Origin: Streptomonospora litoralis
Lineage (GTDB): Bacteria > Actinomycetota > Actinomycetes > Streptosporangiales > Streptosporangiaceae
Direction of reading: 5' to 3'
NCBI RefSeq assembly: GCF_004323735.1
Contig: NZ_CP036455.1
Coordinates: forward strand, 2,475,101-2,539,100
Length of the DNA: 64,000 nucleotides
Shown: positions 1 to 7,058 of the stretch, piece after piece
How the letters are laid out: each line of letters starts with the position of its first letter
How positions within the stretch are numbered: the first letter of the stretch is position 1
Position numbers and translations under genes: made by a program
The notes under the pieces: model-generated
What the model saw: the letters and a program-made list of their open reading frames with translations, nothing else
Told to the model about the DNA's origin: nothing
Database searches by the model: none

Positions 1-522
1 GCAGACCTGCCCTTCAAGGCAGAGCGAGTCGACGCGGTACTGGCGATGCACATGCTCTACCACCTGGCCGACATCGATGCCGCACTGGCCGAGATCGCGC
101 GCGTCCTCGCCCCTGGCGGGCTACTGGTCGCCTCGACGAACGCCGAGGACGACAAGGGGGAGTTGGACGACCTCTGGCAGGCCGCGGCCGGCGACGTGCT
201 GGGCACCGGCCACGGGCCTCGCCGCATCCGCTTGTCCGATCACTTTCCGCTCGACGCCGGTGCCGCCAGGCTGAGAGAGCACTTCGCCGAAGTGAAAGTG
301 CACGAGTTGACCGGTCGTATCGTCGTCGACGATCCGGCGCCCGTCCTGGACCACCTCGGCTCGTACCGCACGTGGGCCGCACAGGCGGGCGTTCCCTTCG
401 ATGAGACGCTGCAACGCGCCCGCGAGAGGCTGGAAGGGACTATCACCAGCGCAGGAATGTTCACCGTTTCCACCCGGCAGGGCATCATCCGAGCGGCGAA
501 GCCGGGAAGGAACGGCGAGTGA
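1..522 (+). CDS. Class I SAM-dependent methyltransferase, C-terminal part (5' end outside window)
   Basis: The reading frame is open from base 1 and ends at a TGA at 520-522, so only about 173 C-terminal residues are present. The visible part holds the motif IV to VI region of a Rossmann methyltransferase (ERVDAVLAMHMLYHLADIDAAL, then the typical LAPGGLLVAST strand-turn). The glycine-rich SAM-binding motif I must lie upstream of the window. The family transfers a methyl group from S-adenosylmethionine to a small molecule or macromolecule; the substrate cannot be told. It is co-directional with nothing else here, and the next gene is convergent. Confidence 0.85.
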   Translation, partial: ADLPFKAERVDAVLAMHMLYHLADIDAALAEIARVLAPGGLLVASTNAEDDKGELDDLWQAAAGDVLGTGHGPRRIRLSDHFPLDAGAARLREHFAEVKVHELTGRIVVDDPAPVLDHLGSYRTWAAQAGVPFDETLQRARERLEGTITSAGMFTVSTRQGIIRAAKPGRNGE

Positions 523-562
523 GGGGCGGCGTCCGAGCTTGCGGCGCTGGACTTTCAGCTGG

Positions 563-814
563 TTAGAGGGCTCCGTTTCGGGCGGCGGCGAGGAAGGCGT
601 CCCACTCGGCGGCGGGGAAGGTGAGGTGGCCGTGGTGGGGGTGTTGGGAGTCGCGTAGGGCGGTGGAACGGGAGGTGGGGGCTACCTCTACGCAGTCGTT
701 GGACCCTCCGCTGTGGGTGCTCTTGCGGAAGCGGGTGGGGATGGGGGCTATCTCGATGCAGTTGACTCCCTGGCCGCTGTAGCTGCTCTTCCGGAACACC
801 AGTTGATCTCTCAT
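563..814 (-). CDS. DUF397 domain protein with two copies of the motif
   Basis: An 83-residue protein. DUF397 proteins are small partners of XRE/DUF5753 regulators in actinomycetes; BldB belongs to the same broad group. Two copies of the signature are visible, FRKSSYSGQGVNCIEIA near residue 7 and FRKSTHSGGSNDCVEVA near residue 28, followed by a FPAAEWDAFLAAA segment that closes the usual domain. The first copy is truncated, which suggests an internal duplication. The start ATG overlaps the stop of the regulator gene by four bases (ATGA), so the two are translationally coupled. Its molecular function is not established. Confidence 0.85.
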   Translation of the reverse strand: MRDQLVFRKSSYSGQGVNCIEIAPIPTRFRKSTHSGGSNDCVEVAPTSRSTALRDSQHPHHGHLTFPAAEWDAFLAAARNGAL

Positions 815-1674
815 GCGCTGCCTCCCAGGGATTCGAGCGTCTCAGCGATGATCTGGGCGGATCGCGTCGTGCTGACCGCCGACCCTTGTATATCGCCAAA
901 TGTGGCGGTATAGGTCTGGACGTCCTCTGGAAGTTCCAAATAGAGGGCCTCGTTCAGAGTCTCGACACACACGACCGTGGGATCGAGTGAGTTGGGGAAG
1001 TCTAAGATGGTGAACGGCGCGGTCAGAGCCGCGTGCGCGCCAGCGGCCAGAGGCAGTACTTGCACGTCGACGTTCGGCATTTTCGCCATGTGCAATAGGT
1101 GCTGCAACTGTTCCACCATGACATCGCTGTCGCCGATCAGCCGCAGCAGGGCCGCCTCGTCGATGACCGCGCGTAGGTGTACCGGATTGAAGCGTGTGAG
1201 GATCTCCCGTCGCGCCATCCGCGCTTCAACACGGCGCTGAATCTGTCCTGCATCGCTGTACCTGCTTCCCTGGAAGACCGCCTGAGCGTAGTCCGGAGTC
1301 TGCAACAAACCGGGAATCACTTGGGACTCGAAGGCGCGGATGCTGGAGGCTTCGGCCTCGAAGTCGGGAAGGGTCTCGTTGCCGAACACGTCGCGGTACT
1401 TCATCCACCAGCCGCGCTCCTTGGCGTCCTTCGCGAGCTGATGTATCGCTGTCCGCCTGTCTGGATCGTCCACCTTGTACAAATCGAGCATCTTGTCGAG
1501 GTCGGCGGCCTTGACCGTCTGCGTCTCGGCGTTCTCGATCTTGCTGAGCTTTCCTGCGGCCCACTTGAGCTGCTCGACGACTTGCGTCGTCGTCAAGCCC
1601 TCCGCATGCCGTGCTCTCCGCAGTTCGGATGAGAGGCGACGGCGGCGGATGGACGGGCTGTGTGGCTGGCGCAT
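811..1674 (-). CDS. XRE-family regulator with DUF5753 domain (WhiJ-like)
   Basis: A 287-residue protein with an N-terminal helix-turn-helix of the lambda-repressor type (residues about 14-70, including LTTTQVVEQLKWAAGKLSKIE). A DUF5753 region follows (about 100-280, with QVIPGLLQTPDYAQAV and the MEQLQHLL-type helix). Such proteins form clusters with DUF397 proteins and anti-sigma-like ATPases that influence sporulation and secondary metabolism in Streptomyces. All three gene types are present here. A large inverted repeat at 1698-1752 lies just upstream and is the likely autoregulatory operator. The start is ATG at 1674 with a weak purine stretch upstream. Confidence 0.88.
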   Translation of the reverse strand: MRQPHSPSIRRRRLSSELRRARHAEGLTTTQVVEQLKWAAGKLSKIENAETQTVKAADLDKMLDLYKVDDPDRRTAIHQLAKDAKERGWWMKYRDVFGNETLPDFEAEASSIRAFESQVIPGLLQTPDYAQAVFQGSRYSDAGQIQRRVEARMARREILTRFNPVHLRAVIDEAALLRLIGDSDVMVEQLQHLLHMAKMPNVDVQVLPLAAGAHAALTAPFTILDFPNSLDPTVVCVETLNEALYLELPEDVQTYTATFGDIQGSAVSTTRSAQIIAETLESLGGSA

Positions 1675-1697
1675 GGAAGAACCCTACCTGACATTTG

Positions 1698-1752
1698 GTG
1701 AATCTCACTCACTGTCTTGGCTGTAGTGAGATTCACTTTTACTGTGAGTGAG
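1698..1752. promoter_or_regulatory. Nested inverted repeats, probable operator of the XRE regulator
   Basis: A perfect 12-bp inverted repeat, GTGAATCTCACT (1698-1709) and AGTGAGATTCAC (1725-1736), is separated by 15 bases. A second repeat pairs CTCACTCAC at 1704-1712 with GTGAGTGAG at 1744-1752. The block sits between the divergent regulator (start 1674) and ATPase gene (start 1888). It overlaps the -35 to -10 region of the predicted rightward promoter. It is markedly AT-richer than its surroundings, and binding by the adjacent regulator is an inference. Confidence 0.6.
1717..1745 (+). promoter_or_regulatory. Predicted sigma-70-type promoter for the ATPase gene
   Basis: TTGGCT at 1717-1722 and TACTGT at 1740-1745 are 17 bases apart, a good match to the housekeeping actinobacterial consensus. 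Transcription would start near 1752 and leave a leader of about 135 bases before the ATG at 1888. The promoter lies inside the inverted-repeat operator. Confidence 0.5.
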
Positions 1753-1887
1753 GATCAAGTGATCGAGCAAGCACCTTCAGTGGTCATGATCACGCTATGC
1801 CGCGTCCGCCTCACCGTCCTGAAAACGGACTACTTCGCGGACGTTCCTGCTCGTCCTGCCTCCTCCCGCCCGAGTCAAGGAGCACGC

Positions 1888-2448
1888 ATGTCCGCACTCA
1901 CCGCTGTCCCGCCCCTGCCCGAGGTGACAGTCCCTCTCGGCCTGCTCATCCCCAACGGCTACGAGTACTACTTCAATCGCCGCCCCGACCGCCCCCACTT
2001 CACCCGCCGGGCATTCCAGTTCCGGAGTGAAGCGGTGCACCTGCCGCTGGTGCACGCGTTCCTGGACACCTGCGCCGCCGCGCAGAGTGACGAGTACCGC
2101 CACCTCTTCGACCTCCTGGGCACGGAACTCGTCGCCAACGCCATCAAGCACACCCGCTCGGGCCTGCCCGGCGAGACCTACACGCTGCGGGCCGACCGCT
2201 CGGCCACCGGGCTCACGCTCACCTGCCGCGACAACGGCTCGCTGACCGACCGCCGCCACGACTACCGGTACCGCAGCTACCTTGCGGCCGCCCGCCTCGG
2301 CGAGCGGATCGACCACGAGACCGGGCGCGGCCTGGCCCTGGTAGACAGCCTGTCCAGCGCGTGGGGCGACAGTGGCCGACCGAGTTACCGCCAGGTGTGG
2401 TTCCGCCTGGACTACGACCTCACCGGGAGCGCGTGGCCGGATGCCTGA
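1888..2448 (+). CDS. ATP-binding protein, anti-sigma-factor-like HATPase (RsbW/AbaA-cluster type)
   Basis: The 186-residue product has the GHKL ATP-binding fold. The N box is at ELVANAIKHTRSG, the G1 box at CRDNGS and the G2 box at GRGLALVDSLSSAWG. Proteins of this type are serine kinases or anti-sigma factors related to RsbW and usually accompany XRE/DUF5753 plus DUF397 pairs. The ATG at 1888 is chosen because AAGGAG stands at 1877-1882. The frame is open back to 1717, but that extra part has no family similarity. It is transcribed divergently from the regulator across the shared operator. Confidence 0.85.
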   Translation: MSALTAVPPLPEVTVPLGLLIPNGYEYYFNRRPDRPHFTRRAFQFRSEAVHLPLVHAFLDTCAAAQSDEYRHLFDLLGTELVANAIKHTRSGLPGETYTLRADRSATGLTLTCRDNGSLTDRRHDYRYRSYLAAARLGERIDHETGRGLALVDSLSSAWGDSGRPSYRQVWFRLDYDLTGSAWPDA

Positions 2449-2665
2449 CCACCCGCACCGCCGTCGGGGAGCGGCGAGCGCGGAGGCGGATGGCGAACGT
2501 CCGGCTCTTCTTCTCGCTCGTCACCTGCGCAAGCTCCGCGAGGGTCCGGTTTCCATCATCCCGGAGACGGAACTATGCCGATGCACGTGGTGGCCATATG
2601 GCGTGGTCGCGGCCGCAGGTGGCGTTGCGGGTCTACGTGCGCCGGGTGCCAGCCCAAGCAAGTAG
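2441..2665 (+). CDS. Possible small coupled ORF of unknown function
   Basis: A 74-codon frame begins at an ATG inside the last codons of the ATPase gene (ATGCCTGA overlap), which would allow translational coupling. The central part (LLLARHLRKLREGPVSIIPETELCR) looks less random than most shadow frames in this genome. Against it, the frame runs 33 bases into the 3' end of the convergent DUF4126 gene, and I recognise no family. Treat as a candidate only. Confidence 0.22.
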   Translation: MPDHPHRRRGAASAEADGERPALLLARHLRKLREGPVSIIPETELCRCTWWPYGVVAAAGGVAGLRAPGASPSK

Positions 2666-3616
2666 GGCGGCCGCGGTGTCCTCGGCGACCGCGCCCGGGA
2701 TGTCCGAGCCGAAGCGGCGTGTCGCCGCCGCTCGGAGGCGCACTCCCAGTGCCGCCGCCCCGATAGCGCCCGCTGATCCGACGAGCGTCGCCGGGCCCAG
2801 GTGGTCGTGTTCGCGGTGGGCCGCCGCACGTGCGGCCGCCGCGCCGAGTAGGGCGCGCATTCCCGTTCCCAGAGCGTCCGTCCGTGGCGGCGCGGCCGGA
2901 TGCTTGTCCAGGGCCAGCTCGCCCCCGGCCAGCAGAGCGGCGGCCGCCCTGCCGGAGCGAGAGCCCATGCGCCGGGCTACCGGTCCCTGGTCCGCCTGCG
3001 TGCTGCTCAGGGCGATCGCGGTGACACCGAGGCTGCTGCGCGAGCCGGTGGCCGCCCCGAGCGCCAGCGCACGCAGCAGGGTCTTGCATCGCGGCGGCGG
3101 GACTTCCTCATCGGGCGCCACGGGCTCGGACGCGACGAGGGCGGCGTGTGTGGTGACGCCGTAGGCGAGGTGGGGCCCGACATCGGCCGCCCAGTCGGCC
3201 GCACTCCACTGCCGCGGGTCGCTGATCCGCGCGAGAGCCAGTGGCCCGTCGGCGGCTCCCATCGCCGCAGTGCAGAGCAGCGGGCCGCCGACCGCGACGG
3301 GCGGCCGCAGGCCCCATGAGCGCAGTACGCCCGCGGCCCCGCCGATGCCGATGCCCGCGGCGGCCCCGGCGACCGGCCCGAGCGCGGCCAGGCGCCGTGA
3401 GCGCTCCTTCCGGCCGCCAGGTATCCGCATTCCGGCGGCATCCGCGGCCGTGGCGACCAGGCGCTGCGGGGCCTCGCTGGCCGGCCGTCCCCGGATCGCC
3501 TGGTCCAGGCCGCTGGTGATGTTCAGTGCGGTCGTCCCCGCGGCGCCCGCGAGCGCTCCGCGCAGGAATCCGCTGATCGCGCCGGGCCGGCGGGGCCGTT
3601 TGGCTGTCTTTCCCAT
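2633..3616 (-). CDS. Membrane protein with C-terminal DUF4126 domain
   Basis: A 327-residue Ala/Gly-rich membrane protein. The N-terminal half (about residues 10-180) has GALAGAAGTTALNITSGLDQ and several glycine-rich helices, as in uncharacterised actinobacterial integral proteins. The C-terminal half fits DUF4126: the SSLGVTAIAL helix, the GGELALDKHPAAPPRTD signature, a GALLGAA-type helix and the closing AEDTAAALLAW. The function of DUF4126 is unknown. The ATG at 3616 (protein start MGKTAKRPRR) was preferred over the upstream open frame, which is low-complexity out-of-family sequence and overlaps the neighbouring membrane gene. Confidence 0.7.
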   Translation of the reverse strand: MGKTAKRPRRPGAISGFLRGALAGAAGTTALNITSGLDQAIRGRPASEAPQRLVATAADAAGMRIPGGRKERSRRLAALGPVAGAAAGIGIGGAAGVLRSWGLRPPVAVGGPLLCTAAMGAADGPLALARISDPRQWSAADWAADVGPHLAYGVTTHAALVASEPVAPDEEVPPPRCKTLLRALALGAATGSRSSLGVTAIALSSTQADQGPVARRMGSRSGRAAAALLAGGELALDKHPAAPPRTDALGTGMRALLGAAAARAAAHREHDHLGPATLVGSAGAIGAAALGVRLRAAATRRFGSDIPGAVAEDTAAALLAWAGTRRT

Positions 3617-3777
3617 GGCCGAGCGGCTACCCGTCAAGCCGAGCGTGAATCTCCGACTGTCCCGTTCGGCCGTGCAGCCGTTGTGGCAGCGCACCGTGAT
3701 GCGTAATCGGGTGCATGCCGATTCGGCCGGAGACGAGGGCTGATCCGTCTTTTCGCCTGGATGAAACCGAGACGATG

Positions 3778-4143
3778 CTACCGGAAGAACCGGCGTGCGG
3801 ACGGCCAGAAAATGAGCGTGATACCGGTGACGGCAATGCACATGCCGACGAGCCCCAACGGGTCGCCGCCGCCGACCCGGGTGAACTCCAGCAGGAGGAC
3901 GATGACGTGTACGGCGGCGATGGTGATCTGAACCCATCGCCTGCGAGTCCGGATCGCGATCGCGAGCAGAGCGAGTAACACGCCGAGGAATGCGTTGGGT
4001 AGCGCATAGCCGAGGGAATAGAAGTCTCCTCCCGCGTTGATGAACGTCACCCAGGCGTTCATCCAGATGATGACGGCCATGATCCACAGCAACACCCGCT
4101 GAGCACGGATGGCGGCCGGTCGGCTCGCTTTCTCGCGGGTCAC
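3778..4143 (-). CDS. Small four-helix membrane protein ending in FWPSARRFFR
   Basis: A 121-residue protein with four hydrophobic segments (about residues 17-35, 46-64, 70-88 and 98-115) and a basic C-terminal tail WPSARRFFR. I recognise no named family. The same tail closes the 130-residue membrane protein at 6348-6740, on the other side of the toxin/immunity pair. The two could be diverged paralogs or members of one topology class. It lies about 35 bases downstream of the immunity gene in the same direction and may be in its transcript. Confidence 0.7.
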   Translation of the reverse strand: MTREKASRPAAIRAQRVLLWIMAVIIWMNAWVTFINAGGDFYSLGYALPNAFLGVLLALLAIAIRTRRRWVQITIAAVHVIVLLLEFTRVGGGDPLGLVGMCIAVTGITLIFWPSARRFFR

Positions 4144-4179
4144 CTGCGCTCCAGGGGGTTGGTGTAGGTGTGTGTTCGC

Positions 4180-4683
4180 TCAGTGATGGTGAACGTGCTG
4201 ACAAATTTCCCTGATGTCTTCGCGGATCGGGCCGTGGGTTGGAATACGGTGCCACCACCATCCGCGGTCGGGTTTGCTCATTCCGTCCACGGCTTCGACG
4301 CAGCCGAAATCGTCGTGCTCAGTGAATGACAGGAACTCGTTATCGACCTCGGTAAGAATGGGGTCGAATTTAGTGCGGAGCTCGTCGTCGATTTCGGTGT
4401 ATGCGGTCTCTGTGAATGTGCGAAGCGAGACAGCCGCGACCAGGTCGTGGGCGCCCCAGTAGGGAAGGTCTCCGGATCCAGTCTCGGTGTGCTTCCTGAG
4501 CTCGACAACGTGTGATGCCCACCCGATCACCAAATCCTTGAGATTTAGGGACTGTCGATCTGAAAGGTGCGTCTTCGCTGACTCCAGGCGTGATAGTTCT
4601 TCTGGAGTCATGGTATTTTCAATGCGGTCGCTTATGTCGCTCAACATGTCTATCTCTCGGGGTAGTAGGCGGTGCTCTTCCAT
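4180..4683 (-). CDS. Probable immunity protein for the adjacent polymorphic toxin
   Basis: A 167-residue soluble, acidic protein without recognisable family and without signal or membrane segments. Its position immediately downstream of a Hint-containing toxin is the standard place for a cognate immunity gene. The longest frame starts at 4683 and overlaps the toxin 3' end by 34 bases. An internal ATG at 4647, two bases after the toxin stop at 4650 and preceded by GAGAG, is equally plausible and would give 155 residues. Sampled G+C is about 50%, far below the genome average, which suggests recent acquisition. The function is inferred from position only. Confidence 0.62.
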   Translation of the reverse strand: MEEHRLLPREIDMLSDISDRIENTMTPEELSRLESAKTHLSDRQSLNLKDLVIGWASHVVELRKHTETGSGDLPYWGAHDLVAAVSLRTFTETAYTEIDDELRTKFDPILTEVDNEFLSFTEHDDFGCVEAVDGMSKPDRGWWWHRIPTHGPIREDIREICQHVHHH

Positions 4684-6245
4684 GGCATTTCCCAGTTTAC
4701 GATTACGCGGGTCTCCTTGTAGTTAAACTCTGTTGCATTCTGTCCCGGCTTTGGTTCAGGAGGTGCTTTTCGTAGCGTCTCCTCGATCTGTTCTTCGGTG
4801 GGGCGTCTCCGCGTCGGATTGGTGTTGTCCGTATGTCCGCTGACCAACCCGACGATCTCATCCAGCGAAATGTCCTGGCCATGAAAGTCCTCCCCACCGC
4901 GACCGTCGTCGTTGGAGCCGCCGAACGGTTTGCCGCAGTAGGGGTCCTCGTTGTGCACCAGGACGCTCAGGCCGCCGACGGTGACATGGTAGGTGTGCAG
5001 ACCGGCGACCGTGAGATTGTGAACCCGCTGACCAGGAGCGGTTCTCACCTCGACCGACGAAACGTATGCCCGTGTACCGCTCGCCGTCCGCAGCCGCGTA
5101 CCGGGGCGCAAGGCCTCGGCCGTGATCCAGCGGCCGCGTTCAGGAGCCCAGAATCTGTGCCGTGCGGTGGCCGTTAAAGTGCCGACCTTGCCGCCGTGCC
5201 CGGCGACCGTGATGTCTACGAGGGTCTTGTCGCCGCGGCCGCGGATCAGGTGGGTCACCCTACGAACGCCGGTCTCGCCGGTGGTCGGATCCGCGGCGCG
5301 TACCCTGTCGCCGACGTCGACGTCCTCGATGGCGGTGGTTTGGCCGCCGGCGGCCAGTACGAGGGTCCCCGGCAGGAAGCTGTTCGGCGGACACCCCGCG
5401 CCCTTCTGCTGCGCCGACCCGGAATCCTTGCCCCCGGATCCGTCCGGAGGTTTACCGCCTGACGAGCTTCCGGGCGCGGCGAGGAACTTCAGCGGTTTCA
5501 GCACACCACCGACGGCGGCAGGTACGGCATACCCGAGGTTTTTGAAGAAGCCGCCCGCTCCGCTGTTGTTCTCCGCGTTCTCCTTGATGGGCTTGACGAA
5601 GCCGTCCCACATGTCACCGAGTGTGTCGGTCACCGGCTGGGACGTGATCTTCTTCCAGCCTTTTTTGGTCTGCTCCCATGTCTCGTTGAAGTTCTCGTGG
5701 CTGCACAGGTGGACATGGCACGCCAGGCCGCGTGCGCCGTCGGTGATCTCGCGTGCTCCCTGATAGGTGCCGCCGCCGATCTTGCACGCGGCATCCAACA
5801 GCCAACCGCAGTCCCAGTTGTAGTTGCCGCGGTCCTCGAACTTGAACATCGGGCCGGCACCGAACCAGGAACCGTCGTTGTCCGCCGGGGTGAAGCCGTA
5901 GGCCGTGTGGGAGTCGAGATAAGCGGTGTCGACCTCGCCGGGCTTTCCGAGGCCGAGGGGTTCGGCGCCTGTCGATCCCCCGGCTTCGCCGGACTGTTCC
6001 TGCGTCCCGGCTTCGCCAAATTCGCCGGACTGCTCCTGCGTCGGGTCGGAAGGCGCGTCGGCGACAGGCCCGTGGGTGTCCTCTGAGCCCAGAACCCGGT
6101 CGACCGCTCCGGAGACGCTCGACGTGACCTGCTGCGGCAGGCCGAGCTGCAAAAGGGCTGCCGCTATTGCCACGACGAGGACGATGACAGCGGCGTACTC
6201 GAGTACGGCGGCCCCGCGGTCATAGCCGCGGATTTTTCTCAGCAC
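4650..6245 (-). CDS. Polymorphic toxin: Flp-prepilin-like N-terminus, Hint domain, C-terminal toxin module
   Basis: A 531-residue protein. Residues 8-11 and after read YDRG then AAVLEYAAVIVLV, which matches the Tad/Flp prepilin site (glycine at -1, Glu16 at +5, Tyr17 at +6) followed by one hydrophobic helix (about 18-35). A Ser/Gly/Glu-rich stalk contains a repeated TQEQSGE (69-75 and 81-87). A cysteine-rich stretch follows (Cys146, 154, 176, 181). Residues 285-432 form a PT-Hint domain: Cys285 then NSFLPGTLVLAAGG, VGDRVRAADPTTGETG, an ATARHRFW block and a terminal VHN (His431-Asn432). The last 99 residues are the presumed toxin, ending VIVNWEMPWKSTAYYPER. That ending is reminiscent of nuclease toxin tails, but I cannot name the family. 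It is likely exported, cleaved by Hint and neutralised in the producer by the next gene. Confidence 0.82.
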   Translation of the reverse strand: MLRKIRGYDRGAAVLEYAAVIVLVVAIAAALLQLGLPQQVTSSVSGAVDRVLGSEDTHGPVADAPSDPTQEQSGEFGEAGTQEQSGEAGGSTGAEPLGLGKPGEVDTAYLDSHTAYGFTPADNDGSWFGAGPMFKFEDRGNYNWDCGWLLDAACKIGGGTYQGAREITDGARGLACHVHLCSHENFNETWEQTKKGWKKITSQPVTDTLGDMWDGFVKPIKENAENNSGAGGFFKNLGYAVPAAVGGVLKPLKFLAAPGSSSGGKPPDGSGGKDSGSAQQKGAGCPPNSFLPGTLVLAAGGQTTAIEDVDVGDRVRAADPTTGETGVRRVTHLIRGRGDKTLVDITVAGHGGKVGTLTATARHRFWAPERGRWITAEALRPGTRLRTASGTRAYVSSVEVRTAPGQRVHNLTVAGLHTYHVTVGGLSVLVHNEDPYCGKPFGGSNDDGRGGEDFHGQDISLDEIVGLVSGHTDNTNPTRRRPTEEQIEETLRKAPPEPKPGQNATEFNYKETRVIVNWEMPWKSTAYYPER

Positions 6246-6347
6246 CGTGCCAACTCACTATACGACGGCTAGGCGACGCACAGTGAAGATACGGAGTCAG
6301 AGCGGCGTTCGTGGAGCCTCAGATTGGCCGCTTCCGGCCAGGCGCAA

Positions 6348-6740
6348 TCAGATGGCTGCTGACCTGTGCGATTGGCTTCCGGCACGGAAGAACCTGCGCG
6401 CCGAAGGCCAGCAAAGAAGGGCGAGCGCGGCCAGCGGGAGCGGTGGCGGAACGACGATAGGCGGACCGCCCAGTTCATAGAACCAGACGATTTGCGCGGC
6501 CGTCGCTGCTTGCAGTGCGATAAGCAGCCAGAAGAGCGTCGGACCGCCGCGCTTCAAGCGCAGCCCGCACACCAGGGAAAGTACTGCTGGGATCAAACTC
6601 CACGCGAGTAGAACGAGAAGTTCCGAAGTAATCCCGCCCGGCCGCATCGTCAGTTCACGGGCGATGAAGAGCAGGGAGAGCCCGGTGACCAGGAAAAGCA
6701 GCACGCGGAGAATCCGGAGCGGCACGGGCAGTCGGCGCAT
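6348..6740 (-). CDS. Small membrane protein ending in CWPSARRFFR
   Basis: A 130-residue protein with four hydrophobic segments (about residues 9-27, 38-58, 68-86 and 95-112) and a short charged tail after WPSARRFFR. The family is unknown. It lies directly upstream of the toxin gene on the same strand, with a gap of about 100 bases, and could be the first gene of the toxin transcript. Its tail motif matches that of the membrane protein at 3778-4143. A role in toxin export or anchoring is possible but unproven. Confidence 0.68.
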   Translation of the reverse strand: MRRLPVPLRILRVLLFLVTGLSLLFIARELTMRPGGITSELLVLLAWSLIPAVLSLVCGLRLKRGGPTLFWLLIALQAATAAQIVWFYELGGPPIVVPPPLPLAALALLCWPSARRFFRAGSQSHRSAAI

Positions 6741-7058
6741 TCGGCGAGAATATCCCGTGGCGGCAATCGCGGAGGCGGGCGGGCGAGTATGCGAGCGCTG
6801 TCGCGGCCGCCCCGCTCCATCGTCCGGCGCGCGCCCGCGTGGAGCGTTCCGAACCGCTCTCGTCAGCCGTTGGCAGCTCTGGCGGTTCGGTGCCCGATGG
6901 CTGCTCGGCGCGCCGCCCGGCTGTGGGCGTACCCCGCCTGTCCCGCCTGACCTGGGAATCCTTCACGGCCTCGCCCTGTTGTCACAGGCGGCGTATAGCG
7001 TGGTGGCAGTAGTCGGGACTCGACGGCGAACTACGGCGAATCGGGGGAGTGAGGCGAC
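6741..7058. other. Intergenic region between the toxin block and uvrB
   Basis: The divergent promoters of the membrane-protein gene (start 6740) and uvrB (start 7059) must lie here. Overlapping open frames on both strands are biased-composition shadows. A TATAGC at 6994-6999 is the only -10-like hexamer I noticed, and it has no well-spaced -35. No RNA gene or repeat was seen. Confidence 0.4.

Noticed and set aside
6655-6966. Minus-strand 103-codon frame upstream of the membrane protein at 6348-6740
   Set aside because: Overlaps the real gene in another frame, with Pro/Arg-rich composition and no family.
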